Shown here: positions 1 through 7,787 of the stretch, piece after piece
Position numbering within the stretch: position 1 is the stretch's first letter
Layout: each line of letters starts with the position of its first letter
Source: Clostridia bacterium
GTDB taxonomy: Bacteria > Bacillota > Clostridia > Christensenellales > Aristaeellaceae
DNA: 64,000 nucleotides
Direction of reading: 5' to 3'
Assembly (NCBI GenBank): GCA_017395065.1
Contig: JAFPWH010000051.1
Coordinates: 124,001-188,000, forward strand
Program-made: the position numbers and the translations under genes
Notes under the pieces: generated by a model
Database searches by the model: none
What the model saw: only the letters and a program-made list of their open reading frames with translations
What the model was told of the DNA's origin: nothing

Positions 1-1080
1 ACGTAGTACATCCCGTTTGCCGGCGGGTACAGCACCGATTTGTATACCGTCACGCCGTTTTCGGAGTTGCCCGTCTTCACGGTGACCGTGTCGTCGATCT
101 CGTTGGGCTCGTCGCCGTCGGTGGCCTGGCTGCGCCAGAGGCCCACGCAGGTGTTTTCATAGAAGCCCAGGTCGCAGTCCTCGGCCTTCACGGTATGGGT
201 TACCTCGAATTGCACGGACTGATGCGGCCCGAATTCGTCAAAGTGCATCTCGGGCGAGGTCTCGTCGCCGTACCTGTCCCTGTCGATGATCGTTACGTCG
301 TAGAGCGGATAGCCCTGGCAGTTCCAGGCGTCGAGCCGGTAGGTGATCTTCTCGCCCTCCACGTAGTACATGCCGTTTGCGGGCGCGCTCAGCTCGGTCT
401 TCTCGACGTAGAGCTCCATGTCGCCGATCTCCAGCCACACGTCCACGGTGACCGTGTCGTCGATCAGATTCTTATCGCCGCCCCGGTCTTCCTCTTTCGA
501 ATACCACTCGCCTTTGACGGTGTTTTCGTACACGCCGTCGTAGCACTCGCTCTCGGTGACCGTGTGCGAGTATTCGTATTTCACGCTCTGCCCGCCTTCG
601 AACACATCGAAAGTGCCCAGCACCTGTTTGTTTCCGGAGCTGTCCTCGTCGGTGATGACCACGTCGTAGAGGGGATAGTCCTGAGAATTGTGCACTTCGA
701 TCTCAAAGACGACTTCCTCCCCGTCGGTGTAGGTCGGCCAGGCCTCGTCGTCCGTGACGCCCTTGATGCTCTTTTCGACGACGAGCTCCATGTCGCTTTC
801 GTCGTATTCGTCGCCGAAGCTCAGGTCCACGTAGCACACGTCGACGTTGCTGAAAACCAGATCCTCTCCTATGTCTTTCCAGTTGTCGTCCAGCGGCCAG
901 GCATTGCACTGCAGCTCCAGGCGCACGCTGTACAGGCTCAGCGCGACGTCCTCCGGCGCAACCGTGTAGTTCGCGACGAAGGACTGGCTCTCACCGGGAT
1001 TAAGGCCCTTGACGTCCTCGAAGTACCACTTGCTTCCGCAGGGCGGCTTGATCCAGGTATCGTTCACGCCGAGCTTTCGG
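1..1080 (-). repeat. Tandem ~360-bp repeats coding ~120-residue beta-sandwich units
   Basis: The bases at 1-26 recur almost unchanged at 361-386, and the equivalent point of a more diverged third unit falls at about 721, so the period is exactly 360 bp (120 residues). Each unit encodes a segment of the form GE.I.Y.ld..N.qgYPLYDV.I.D, then a V.y.htVt segment and an IDDTVTV motif. Units 1 and 2 are much more alike than unit 3, which suggests recent duplication toward the C-terminus. Confidence 0.7.
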
Positions 1081-2033
1081 TTGGAGTGGTTGGTGATGGT
1101 CACGTCGATGTATACCTCTTCGCCCGGGAAGTAGGCAAACTCCCCGTTCTTGAGCTTCGCGCTCAGGCTCAGCTCGTAGTCCTTTTCGCCGGCGTGCGCG
1201 CTCACGTACACCCAGCCGTTGTCCTCGACCTCGTTTTCGCCCAGCTGCGCGTCTTCGAGCGACCTGAAGGCGTCTACGTTGAAGCGGCGGGTCAGCGTGT
1301 GTCCGAAGTACTCGATGTCGCTTTGCTTCACGGTGTATTTGTCGTCATAGCAATGCACCGTTTCGCCCGCTTCGACGGGAACGAAGCGGAAGCTCGTCAG
1401 CGCGCCGTTATAGCCGTCCGGGTCGGTAAAGTACACCCACTTGATGTACAGCTTTTCGCTGCTTAAGTTCGTGACGGCGTAAGCATAGGAGATCTCCTCG
1501 CCGGCCTGATAGGTTTCCTGCTCGTTCAGTATGGTTACGTTCAGCAAGACCTCGAGGCCGCCGACGTCCTCCATCGTGAGCGGGCGCTGTTCGATAAGGC
1601 CGCAGCGCTTGCACTTGCGCTCCTCGATGCCGTCTTCGCCGGGCTTGGGCGCCTTGACCACGTACCACTCGCCCCAATCGTGCCCAAGCGCGGGCAGTTC
1701 CCTGCGCCATTCGTAGCCGCAGACCTTCCCGTAGTTCACCCGGGTGCAGTGGTTCATTTCCTGTCCGGGCTCGGTGCAGGTGGGTTGCTTCGTCACCTCC
1801 CAGTCCTCGGGCGGGAAGTGATGCCCCTTTGGGGGAATGACGCGCGTGCGCGTTTCATGGCAGATGTCACAGTACTCGTAGGCCTCTCCGGGCTCCGTAC
1901 AGGTGGCGTCGCGGTCGTCGCCCATGTTCACCCAGTGATGCTTGTGTTCGTCGTAGTCCGACGTGGCCGACGCGACCGACACCGTGCCGCAAAGCAGCAG
2001 CAGCGTCAGCAGTATGCATAATGCGCGTTTCAT
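1..2033 (-). CDS. Secreted repeat-containing surface protein (C-terminus beyond the window)
   Basis: An open minus-strand frame runs from an ATG at 2033 to the left edge, giving about 677 residues with no stop; the C-terminus is missing. The start follows GGAGG by 5 nt. Residues 1-25 are a signal peptide (MKR, then a Leu-rich core ending ASA). Residues about 30-150 hold Cys/His-rich short repeats of the type CTEPG..C..C...GH (TCTEPGEAYEYC, TCTEPGQEMNHC, RKCKRCG), common in surface proteins of gut Clostridia. From about residue 300 on there are beta-sandwich repeats of about 120 residues with the hallmark YPLYDVxIxD, resembling DUF11/DUF7507-like extracellular repeats. The likely role is a cell-surface or adhesin-like stalk; a ligand cannot be deduced. 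It lies 69 nt downstream of the GntR/LacI-type regulator on the same strand and may be co-transcribed. Confidence 0.75.
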   Translation of the reverse strand, partial: MKRALCILLTLLLLCGTVSVASATSDYDEHKHHWVNMGDDRDATCTEPGEAYEYCDICHETRTRVIPPKGHHFPPEDWEVTKQPTCTEPGQEMNHCTRVNYGKVCGYEWRRELPALGHDWGEWYVVKAPKPGEDGIEERKCKRCGLIEQRPLTMEDVGGLEVLLNVTILNEQETYQAGEEISYAYAVTNLSSEKLYIKWVYFTDPDGYNGALTSFRFVPVEAGETVHCYDDKYTVKQSDIEYFGHTLTRRFNVDAFRSLEDAQLGENEVEDNGWVYVSAHAGEKDYELSLSAKLKNGEFAYFPGEEVYIDVTITNHSNRKLGVNDTWIKPPCGSKWYFEDVKGLNPGESQSFVANYTVAPEDVALSLYSVRLELQCNAWPLDDNWKDIGEDLVFSNVDVCYVDLSFGDEYDESDMELVVEKSIKGVTDDEAWPTYTDGEEVVFEIEVHNSQDYPLYDVVITDEDSSGNKQVLGTFDVFEGGQSVKYEYSHTVTESECYDGVYENTVKGEWYSKEEDRGGDKNLIDDTVTVDVWLEIGDMELYVEKTELSAPANGMYYVEGEKITYRLDAWNCQGYPLYDVTIIDRDRYGDETSPEMHFDEFGPHQSVQFEVTHTVKAEDCDLGFYENTCVGLWRSQATDGDEPNEIDDTVTVKTGNSENGVTVYKSVLYPPANGMYY

Positions 2034-2102
2034 GTTTGCCTCCTTTTTCGCGTTGTGTTCGGTTGTGCGAAACGGTCGTGTTCTGGGCGCATTCCTCCTT
2101 TT

Positions 2103-3236
2103 TTATGTTTGGATGTATGACGGTTCATTGGAAACGTATATCGCGTCCGAAGCGTTCACTTCGTTTTTTTGCTTGGGGCCGGGCTCACCGAGGCTCGTCC
2201 TGCGCTCGACGAGCTCCACCGGCAAGAGCGTCTTCGTGCCGGGAAATACGCTTTTGCCGTCGATCAGTTCGAGCAGTTTTTCGGCGGAAAGGCAGCCGAT
2301 CGAGCGGAAGTCCTGCCTTACGCTTGCAAACTGCAGGTTGACCGAGGAATCGAAAAAGCAGTCGTCAAAGCCGATCACGGAGACGTCCTCCGGTACGCGC
2401 AGCCCTTTGACGGTGAGCAGTTGTATCGTTCGCGCAGCGACGCGGTCGCTCACGCAGAACAGGCCCGTTATGCCGCCGCGCCTGATCAAAGACGGCAGTT
2501 CTTCCCTCTTTGCGCCGTCTATGACCACGGCCTGCACTTCGGGCCCCGCCTCGCGCGCGGCCAGCAGAAAGCCCGCCATCCGCTCCTGCTCGGAGGATAG
2601 AAAGCCGAAATTCGTGATCATCGCGATGTTCTTGTGCCCGTAGCGCAAAAGCGCCCCGCACGCCGCCATGCCGCCCGCGAAATTGTCCGAGCCCACGTAG
2701 GCGCAGGGGCGGCCGTGCGGATAGCGGTCCAGAACCACGTAGGGCAGGCCGCGCTTTTCGATGTATTCGTAATTGTCCGTGTCCGCGTCGGGGTCGAAGG
2801 GATAAATAATGAAGCCGTCCACGCGGTTTGCGATCATGCGGTCGATGGCGCTTTTTTCGACGGGGCCGCTGACGACGTTCCATTCCGCAAGCAGCCGGTA
2901 GCCCCGGCGCGACAAAACGTCCTGAACGCCGGTGATGATGCGGGTGATGGAAACGGCGGCGTTGTTGTCGTGATTCAATAAAAACGCGATGACCTTTTCT
3001 TCGCTCGGTTGCTTTTTCGGCACGGGTCTTTGCTTTACGTAGCTGCCCTGCCCGCGCACGCGCCGGATCACGCCGTCGCTGACCAGCTCCGTCATCGCGC
3101 GGCGCACCGTGATCAGGCTCACGCCGTATTCGCGCGCGAGCTCGTCTTCCCCGGGCAGCTTCTCGTCGGCGCGCAGCGCGCCGGAATTGATCTGCCTGAG
3201 TATCGTCTGATGGATCACTTCGTATTTGGGCGTCAT
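2103..3236 (-). CDS. GntR/LacI-type (AraR-like) transcriptional regulator
   Basis: 377 residues. A GntR-type winged helix occupies residues about 5-75 (helix-turn-helix around LAREYGVSLITVRRAMTELV, then the wing VRGQGSYV), followed by a LacI-type periplasmic-binding-like effector domain at about 80-350 (DGFIIYPFD, YVVLDRYP, VGSDNFAGG, VSVIGFDD). This two-domain layout is that of AraR-type sugar-responsive repressors. The ATG at 3236 is chosen because AGGAAGG sits just upstream; an in-frame extension to 3350 would run through the promoter at 3285-3313 and is AT-rich, so it was rejected. The gene diverges from the chimeric pseudogene at 3490 and precedes the surface protein. It probably represses a promoter in the 3282-3460 interval in response to a sugar; the ligand is unknown. 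Confidence 0.88.
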   Translation of the reverse strand: MTPKYEVIHQTILRQINSGALRADEKLPGEDELAREYGVSLITVRRAMTELVSDGVIRRVRGQGSYVKQRPVPKKQPSEEKVIAFLLNHDNNAAVSITRIITGVQDVLSRRGYRLLAEWNVVSGPVEKSAIDRMIANRVDGFIIYPFDPDADTDNYEYIEKRGLPYVVLDRYPHGRPCAYVGSDNFAGGMAACGALLRYGHKNIAMITNFGFLSSEQERMAGFLLAAREAGPEVQAVVIDGAKREELPSLIRRGGITGLFCVSDRVAARTIQLLTVKGLRVPEDVSVIGFDDCFFDSSVNLQFASVRQDFRSIGCLSAEKLLELIDGKSVFPGTKTLLPVELVERRTSLGEPGPKQKNEVNASDAIYVSNEPSYIQT

Positions 3237-3284
3237 GGCGCATCCCTTCCTGCGTGTGCCGGCGCGAAAGCGCCGTCTGACTGT

Positions 3285-3313
3285 ATTATAATACATTTCC
3301 GCGAAGAAATCAA
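3285..3313 (-). promoter_or_regulatory. Promoter of the GntR/LacI regulator with overlapping palindrome
   Basis: On the minus strand there is TTGATT (3313-3308), a 17-bp spacer and a perfect TATAAT (3290-3285). The -10 box lies inside the perfect 14-bp palindrome TGTATTATAATACA (3282-3295), which would be a natural autoregulatory operator. Confidence 0.7.
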
Positions 3314-3390
3314 TATATATAATGCATATGCCAAAGTATATTTTGCTCACAAAAAGTCAAAATACAGCCGTTTTATTGTATATAAACTCC

Positions 3391-3459
3391 TTGATAAAGC
3401 GCGTGTTCTTACGCTATCATAGAATCAATCCATTATGCAGCGTATGCAAAAAGTATACG
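3391..3459 (+). promoter_or_regulatory. Promoter and putative operator ahead of the chimeric pseudogene
   Basis: TTGATA (3391-3396) and TATCAT (3415-3420) are 18 bp apart. About 20 bp downstream is the inverted repeat CGTAT-N9-ATACG (3441-3459), sharing GTAT/ATAC half-sites with the palindrome at 3282-3295; both could be sites for the divergent regulator. A ribosome site (AGGAGG, 3477-3482) precedes the ATG at 3490, so the start of a once functional sugar-importer gene is still intact. Confidence 0.5.
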
Positions 3460-3489
3460 TTGCCAATATAATCATTAGGAGGCGTATCC

Positions 3490-4226
3490 ATGAAAAAGTA
3501 TCTCAGTTTGCTGCTGGCGCTCCTCATGGCGTTCAGCTGCGCCGCCCTGGCCGACGCCGGCATCGTGACGAGCGAAGGCTTCCCTATCGTGACCGAGCCG
3601 ATCACGCTCACCATCATGGCCAGCCAGTCGGCCGTACAGCCCGATTTCAACAGCATTTTTCGGGCGTCACAGGAGACCGGAAAAGCAGCGACGAAGCCAC
3701 CTTCCGCGAATTCTACACAGCGACGGCGGAAAGAAAGCAGCGCATCCCCGTCCATACGTTCAGGCGCGGGGAGCACGTCGTTATCGGCGAAGCGGATTTC
3801 GAAGTGCTCTACACCTACGCCGACGCAAAGGAAAAGATCACGAACTTCAACGACAATTCCGCCGTGCTGATGCTGAGCTGCAAAGGAACGCGCGTGCTGT
3901 TTCCGGGCAACGCCGCTTCCGTCGCCGGCAAAGTGCTTTAGGAGGCGCCGGAGAAGCTGAAGTGCGACGTCGTGCAGGTCTCCCACCACGGCTTTAACGG
4001 CGCGCCGGAGGAGGTCTACCGCCTGACCGGGGCGCACACCGTGCTCTGGCCCACCCCGCTGTACGAAATGGAGCGCAACGCCGGCCGGCCGGCCAACGCA
4101 TACCTTCTCAAAAACTGCGAAACCGTCCTTGCGGCAAACGGCACGGCGCGCCTGTGCCTGCCCTACGTAAAAGGCAGCTGCGAGACCCTTGCGCGGGTCT
4201 TTCCGGACAAGGTCGACGCGGGATAG
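3490..4226 (+). pseudogene. Chimeric remnant: solute-binding-protein leader joined out of frame to a ComEC-like MBL-fold fragment
   Basis: The first ~55 codons (3490 to about 3655) encode a signal peptide and an N-terminus typical of the extracellular sugar-binding proteins in this window (MKKYLSLLLALLMAF, ADAG, then ITLTIMASQ). Homology then ends abruptly; from about 3655 the sense continues in a different frame as the C-terminal part of a metallo-beta-lactamase-fold protein of the ComEC/Rec2-related type (FNDNSAVLML, RVLFPGNAASVAG, VVQVSHHGFNG). That part has an in-frame TAG at 3939-3941 and ends at 4226. The usual metal-binding Asp of LFPGDA is Asn here. A deletion fused two unrelated genes, and both halves are dead. 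An assembly join is a less likely alternative. Confidence 0.75.
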
Positions 4227-4280
4227 ACGCCTGCGGCCCTTCGGCATTCCGAAGGCACAACGGGCTCTGACGGCATGGGC

Positions 4281-4308
4281 GGCGCATTCCTCCGGGGATG
4301 CGCCGTTT
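4281..4308 (+). terminator. Intrinsic terminator after the pseudogene
   Basis: Stem GGCGCAT (4281-4287) pairs with ATGCGCC (4298-4304) and is followed by GTTTT. It closes the remnant unit at 3490-4226. Confidence 0.6.
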
Positions 4309-4322
4309 TCACAGTGAGATCA

Positions 4323-4351
4323 TTGACGGCCGACAGACGATTTGCTATAAT
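4323..4351 (+). promoter_or_regulatory. Sigma-A promoter of the plus-strand sulfatase
   Basis: TTGACG (4323-4328), a 17-bp spacer and a perfect TATAAT (4346-4351) lie 54 bp before the ATG at 4406. The short leader contains a small GGCGA/TCGCC hairpin around 4370-4384. Confidence 0.8.
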
Positions 4352-4405
4352 GGGAGCACGGCGATTTTTTCGCCGCTTGAACGCATTTGTTTTTCGGAGG
4401 CCGCT

Positions 4406-5887
4406 ATGAAACGCAGACAGTTTATCTGGATCATGACCGATTCCACGGCCGCCGGTATGGTCGGCTGCTATTCGTCGCCCGTGCAAACGCCCAACATAGA
4501 CAAAATGGCTGCCTCGGGGCTGCGCTTCGAGCGCGCCTACAGCTGCCAGCCGGTGTGCGGGCCTGCGCGAAGCGCGCTGTTTACGGGCCTGTATCCCCAC
4601 TCCAACGGAAGCTGGGCAAACTGCATGCCGCTGTCCGCGGACGTAAAGACGCTGGGACAGCGCCTGACACAGGCCGGCTTTCACTGCGGCTATATCGGAA
4701 AATGGCACCTCGACGGGGGCGACTATTTCGGCAACGGCGTCTGTCCGGAGGGCTGGGACGAAAACTACTGGTACGACATGAAGTGCTATCTGGACGAGCT
4801 GACGCCCGAGGAAAGGCTGCTTTCGAGGGATGGGCTGCACGCCCGCGGCCTGGCGCCGGAATTCATCTACGGGCATCGCGTCACCGAAAAGGCACTGGAT
4901 TTCATGCGCCGCTTCCGGGACGAAGATTACTTTCTCGTGGTTTCCTACGATGAGCCGCACGGCCCTTCGCTGGTGCCCGAAGAATACGAAAATCTCTATC
5001 AAAAGACGATTTGCGCAGACGCCGAGGCGGCAAAAGATACGCTCGGGGACAAGCCCCTGAGCCAGCGCCTTTGGGCGGCGGAAGCCGGCGGGCTCGATCC
5101 CGCAAAGCGCACGCCCGGCTTTTGGCCCTCGTTTGCGGCGTGCCAGACCTACATCGATTCCGAGATCGGACGGATACTGGACGAGGCGCGCGCCGCTTCG
5201 CCGCAGGCGCTTCGCATGTACACCTCCGACCACGGCGAAGCGGGCCACCTGCACGGGCTGTACGCCAAGGGACCGGCGGTGTACGACGAGATCGCGCAGG
5301 TGCCGCTGATTTTCGAGGGACCTTGCGTCCCCGGGGGCGCGCTCTACAAGCACGTGGTCTCCCAGATCGACCTGCCCGCGACGGTGCTGGACTATTTCGG
5401 CCTTCCGCGCCCCGCGATGCTCGAGGGCGTGAGCCTTCTTGCGCAGCTCAGGGACTCCGCGCTGCCCACGAACCGCCCCGCGCATATGGAATTTGCGCGC
5501 TATGAAGTTGACCACGACGGTTTCGGCGGCTTTCAGCCGATGCGCGCGGTCATCACCGACGAATACAAGCTGGCGCTGCACCTGTTGGACAGGGACGAGT
5601 TTTACGATACGCGGCGCGACCCGCACGACATGGTGAACCGGATCGACGCGCCCGAAACCGCCGAAATCCGGGACAGACTGCACGACGAGCTTCTGAACTG
5701 GATGAACCTGACCCGCGACCCCTTCCGCGGCTATCAGTGGGCGTGCCGCCCCTGGCGCGGGGACAAGCGTCCCTCCTGGGCCGTGGACGGCTATACGCGC
5801 CAAAGGGAGAACGATCCTGGCGAATACCGCCAGCTGGACTACAGCACCGGTCTGCCCATGAAGGAAGCCGTGAGAAAAAAGCCGTAA
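4406..5887 (+). CDS. Type I (Cys-type) sulfatase
   Basis: 493 residues, alkaline-phosphatase fold sulfatase of the S1 family. The formylglycine signature is CGPAR at residues 51-55 (within SCQPVCGPARSALFTG); Cys51 would be matured by an anaerobic sulfatase-maturing radical SAM enzyme, which is not in this window. Other family features are the N-terminal metal region IMTDSTAAGMVGCY, GYIGKWHL (about 92-99) and the C-terminal TSDHGEAGHLHG metal site. The second Asp of the usual DD pair near residue 13 is Ser, as in some choline-sulfatase/SGSH-like relatives. No signal peptide is seen, so a cytoplasmic enzyme acting on imported sulfated sugars is likely. The ATG at 4406 follows GGAGG by 5 nt; the upstream in-frame codons overlap the promoter. 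It is monocistronic and converges on a second sulfatase. Confidence 0.9.
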   Translation: MKRRQFIWIMTDSTAAGMVGCYSSPVQTPNIDKMAASGLRFERAYSCQPVCGPARSALFTGLYPHSNGSWANCMPLSADVKTLGQRLTQAGFHCGYIGKWHLDGGDYFGNGVCPEGWDENYWYDMKCYLDELTPEERLLSRDGLHARGLAPEFIYGHRVTEKALDFMRRFRDEDYFLVVSYDEPHGPSLVPEEYENLYQKTICADAEAAKDTLGDKPLSQRLWAAEAGGLDPAKRTPGFWPSFAACQTYIDSEIGRILDEARAASPQALRMYTSDHGEAGHLHGLYAKGPAVYDEIAQVPLIFEGPCVPGGALYKHVVSQIDLPATVLDYFGLPRPAMLEGVSLLAQLRDSALPTNRPAHMEFARYEVDHDGFGGFQPMRAVITDEYKLALHLLDRDEFYDTRRDPHDMVNRIDAPETAEIRDRLHDELLNWMNLTRDPFRGYQWACRPWRGDKRPSWAVDGYTRQRENDPGEYRQLDYSTGLPMKEAVRKKP

Positions 5888-5914
5888 CAGCGCAGGCGCG
5901 AAAGCCAAAAAACA

Positions 5915-5962
5915 AAAACCGGCAGCGATTCGGCGTTTAAGTGCCGCTCAGCTGCCGGTTTT
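5915..5962. terminator. Bidirectional terminator between convergent sulfatases
   Basis: AAAACCGGCAGC (5915-5926) is the exact complement of GCTGCCGGTTTT (5951-5962), giving a 12-bp stem with T-runs in both directions. It serves the plus-strand gene ending at 5887 and the minus-strand operon ending at 5965. Confidence 0.85.
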
Positions 5963-5964
5963 GT

Positions 5965-7287
5965 TTACTCTGCCGGAACGATCTCAGCCTCCGGCTCGTG
6001 CGCGTGGCGCATAAAGCCGATCAGGCGGGCGCGCAGGGATGCGCGAATCTCTTCCGTCGCGGGGTCGTTTACAAGGTTCTTGTTTTCAAAGGGATCGTTT
6101 TCGAGGTCGTAGAGCTTTTCCTCCACGTATAGCTTCGGGTAGACCTCGTCTTTGTCGAACACGGGCGCGCAGACGCAGTACTTCCACTTCTTCGTGCGCA
6201 CGGTGCGCGCGTTTTCGGCCTCGCTGATCTGCGCGTAGACCGCGTCCGGCCAGTCGGTCTTTTCGCCGCGCGCGAGGGGCAGAAGCGAGTGCCCGCGGTA
6301 GTGCGGCGGCACCGTCAGGCCCGCAAGATCCAGGATCGTGGGCGGTATGTCGATGAGGCTCACAAGCTCGCCGCACTTTCCCGCGCCCGCAAAAGGCCCG
6401 CCCCAGGCGATCAGGGGCACGTGCAGGCAGCCGTCCTCGCAGCTGCGCTTGTATTCGGCGTTTCGCGTCCTGAAATGGCTGCCGTGGTCGGAGGAGTAGA
6501 GCAGTACCGTGTTTTCCTTAAGCCCCGCCGCCTCCAGCGCGTCCATGAGCTTGCCCACGTTCCGGTCGATCAGATTGCACTGGCCCAGATAGTCGGGATA
6601 GTTTTCGCGCCAGTCGCCGCCTTTGCCCGCAAGGTCGCCCGGGACTTCGTAGTCCTTAAAGCGCGTCTTGCTGCCGTCGGGGCCCTCGTAGCGGTCACGG
6701 TCGTTCTGGTGATGGGGATCGAGCTGGCTCACGAAGAGGAAAAACGGCTTGTCCCGCGGCCCCTCGGCGTATTTGTGGATGTAGTCCACGGCGAAGGCGT
6801 TGATGCAGTCCACGCGGTGGCCCACAAAATCGTGCCTTTTCATGTCGCCGTCGAAGACGTAGCCGTTGTAGCCGTGGCTCGTAAACTCCAGCGCGTCGGC
6901 CGCCATCCAGTACTGGTAGCCCCCGCGCCTTTCGGGCGGCACCGCCACCGTGCGGTAAGAGCTGCCCTCGCAGCTGGCCAGATGCCATTTGCCGACGTAG
7001 GCGGTTTCGTACCCGCCCGCGATCAGGCGGCGCGCCAGCGTGTCCGCGCCCTCGGGCAGTATGCGGTGATTGACGTGCGCGCCCGCCTCGGCGGCGTACA
7101 GCCCCGTCTGCAGGCAGGCGCGCGCCGGGCCGCAGACCGGCTGGCAGGTGAAGGCGTTTTCAAACAGCATGCCCTCGCGCGAAAGCGCGTCCAGCACGGG
7201 CGTCACGTTCAGCTTCTGGCCGTAGCAGCCCATGGTGTCCCAGCGCTGCTGGTCCGAGAAATAAAAGACGATGTTCGGCTGCTTCAT
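5965..7287 (-). CDS. Type I (Cys-type) sulfatase, last gene of a six-gene operon
   Basis: 440 residues. The signature CGPAR is at residues 52-56 (CQPVCGPARACLQTG). The N-terminus PNIVFYFSDQQRWDTMGCYG, AYVGKWHLA, and LLYSSDHGSHF are the expected metal and sulfate-site segments. There is no signal peptide. It is only distantly similar to the convergent sulfatase at 4406-5887 and so probably acts on a different sulfate ester. The ATG at 7287 follows GGGAGG. It lies 22 nt after the Bcp gene in a minus operon that begins at 13414. The substrate cannot be told from sequence. Confidence 0.9.
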   Translation of the reverse strand: MKQPNIVFYFSDQQRWDTMGCYGQKLNVTPVLDALSREGMLFENAFTCQPVCGPARACLQTGLYAAEAGAHVNHRILPEGADTLARRLIAGGYETAYVGKWHLASCEGSSYRTVAVPPERRGGYQYWMAADALEFTSHGYNGYVFDGDMKRHDFVGHRVDCINAFAVDYIHKYAEGPRDKPFFLFVSQLDPHHQNDRDRYEGPDGSKTRFKDYEVPGDLAGKGGDWRENYPDYLGQCNLIDRNVGKLMDALEAAGLKENTVLLYSSDHGSHFRTRNAEYKRSCEDGCLHVPLIAWGGPFAGAGKCGELVSLIDIPPTILDLAGLTVPPHYRGHSLLPLARGEKTDWPDAVYAQISEAENARTVRTKKWKYCVCAPVFDKDEVYPKLYVEEKLYDLENDPFENKNLVNDPATEEIRASLRARLIGFMRHAHEPEAEIVPAE

Positions 7288-7309
7288 GCGTCGTTCCTCC
7301 CATGGGCGC

Positions 7310-7762
7310 TCAGAGGCGGTCGAGCGTTTGGGCGGGATTGTCCGCCGCTTTGACCTTGCCCATGGCTTTTACGATGACGCCGTTTTCGTCGATGACGTAG
7401 GTCGTGCGCACGACGCCCATGGTCGGCTTTCCGTAGTTCATCTTCTGCTGCCATACGTCGTAGGCTTCGATCGCCTGTCTTTCGGTGTCCGAAAGCAGTA
7501 TAAAGGGCAGGGCGTACTTCTCCGCGAACTTTTTGTGGGAGGCGGAGGAATCCTTGCTCACGCCGATCACCACGGCGTTCTTTTGGGCAAACTGTTCGCA
7601 GAGCGCCGCAAAGCCCGCGGCCTGCTTCGCGCAGCCGGCGGTCATGTCCTTGGAATAGAAGTAGAGCACCACCTTTTTGCCCGCGAACTCGGACAGCGTT
7701 CGCGTTTTGCCGTCCTGATCGGGCAGCGAGAAGTCCGGCGCCTTCATGCCTTCTTTCAGCAT
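7310..7762 (-). CDS. bcp: Peroxiredoxin of the Bcp/PrxQ family, lacking the usual resolving Cys
   Basis: 150 residues, thioredoxin fold (KAPDFSLPDQDGKTRTLSEF, VVLYFYSKD, PFILLSDTE, TTYVIDENG). It would reduce peroxides using a thiol donor in the cytoplasm. The peroxidatic Cys is Cys44 in MTAGCAKQAAGF. In E. coli-type Bcp a resolving Cys follows five residues later; here that position is Ala49, so this is a 1-Cys type unless Cys55 takes over. The usual Pro before Gly-Cys is Ala. It sits between the amidohydrolase and the sulfatase genes (gaps of 25 and 22 nt) and is translated from an ATG preceded by GGAAAGGG. Confidence 0.88.
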   Translation of the reverse strand: MLKEGMKAPDFSLPDQDGKTRTLSEFAGKKVVLYFYSKDMTAGCAKQAAGFAALCEQFAQKNAVVIGVSKDSSASHKKFAEKYALPFILLSDTERQAIEAYDVWQQKMNYGKPTMGVVRTTYVIDENGVIVKAMGKVKAADNPAQTLDRL

Positions 7763-7787
7763 CCGTTTTCACCCTTTCCGTTCGGAA

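Noticed and set aside
195..1466. Long plus-strand frame of 423 codons
   Set aside because: It is the antisense shadow of the surface-protein gene: no ribosome site, Val/His/Arg-rich low-complexity text, and the minus-strand frame has a signal peptide and clear repeats.
3237..3350. N-terminal extension of the GntR/LacI regulator to 3350
   Set aside because: The extra codons cover the promoter and palindrome at 3282-3313 and are AT-rich; the ATG at 3236 has a good ribosome site and matches the family start.
3939..3941. TAG inside the MBL-like fragment read as a recoded sense codon
   Set aside because: No recoding signal is seen and the fragment already lacks its N-terminal part and a metal ligand, so plain decay is simpler.
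4163..5908. Minus-strand frame of 581 codons
   Set aside because: Shadow of the sulfatase at 4406-5887, which has the full catalytic signature; GC-rich coding DNA here commonly leaves the opposite strand open.
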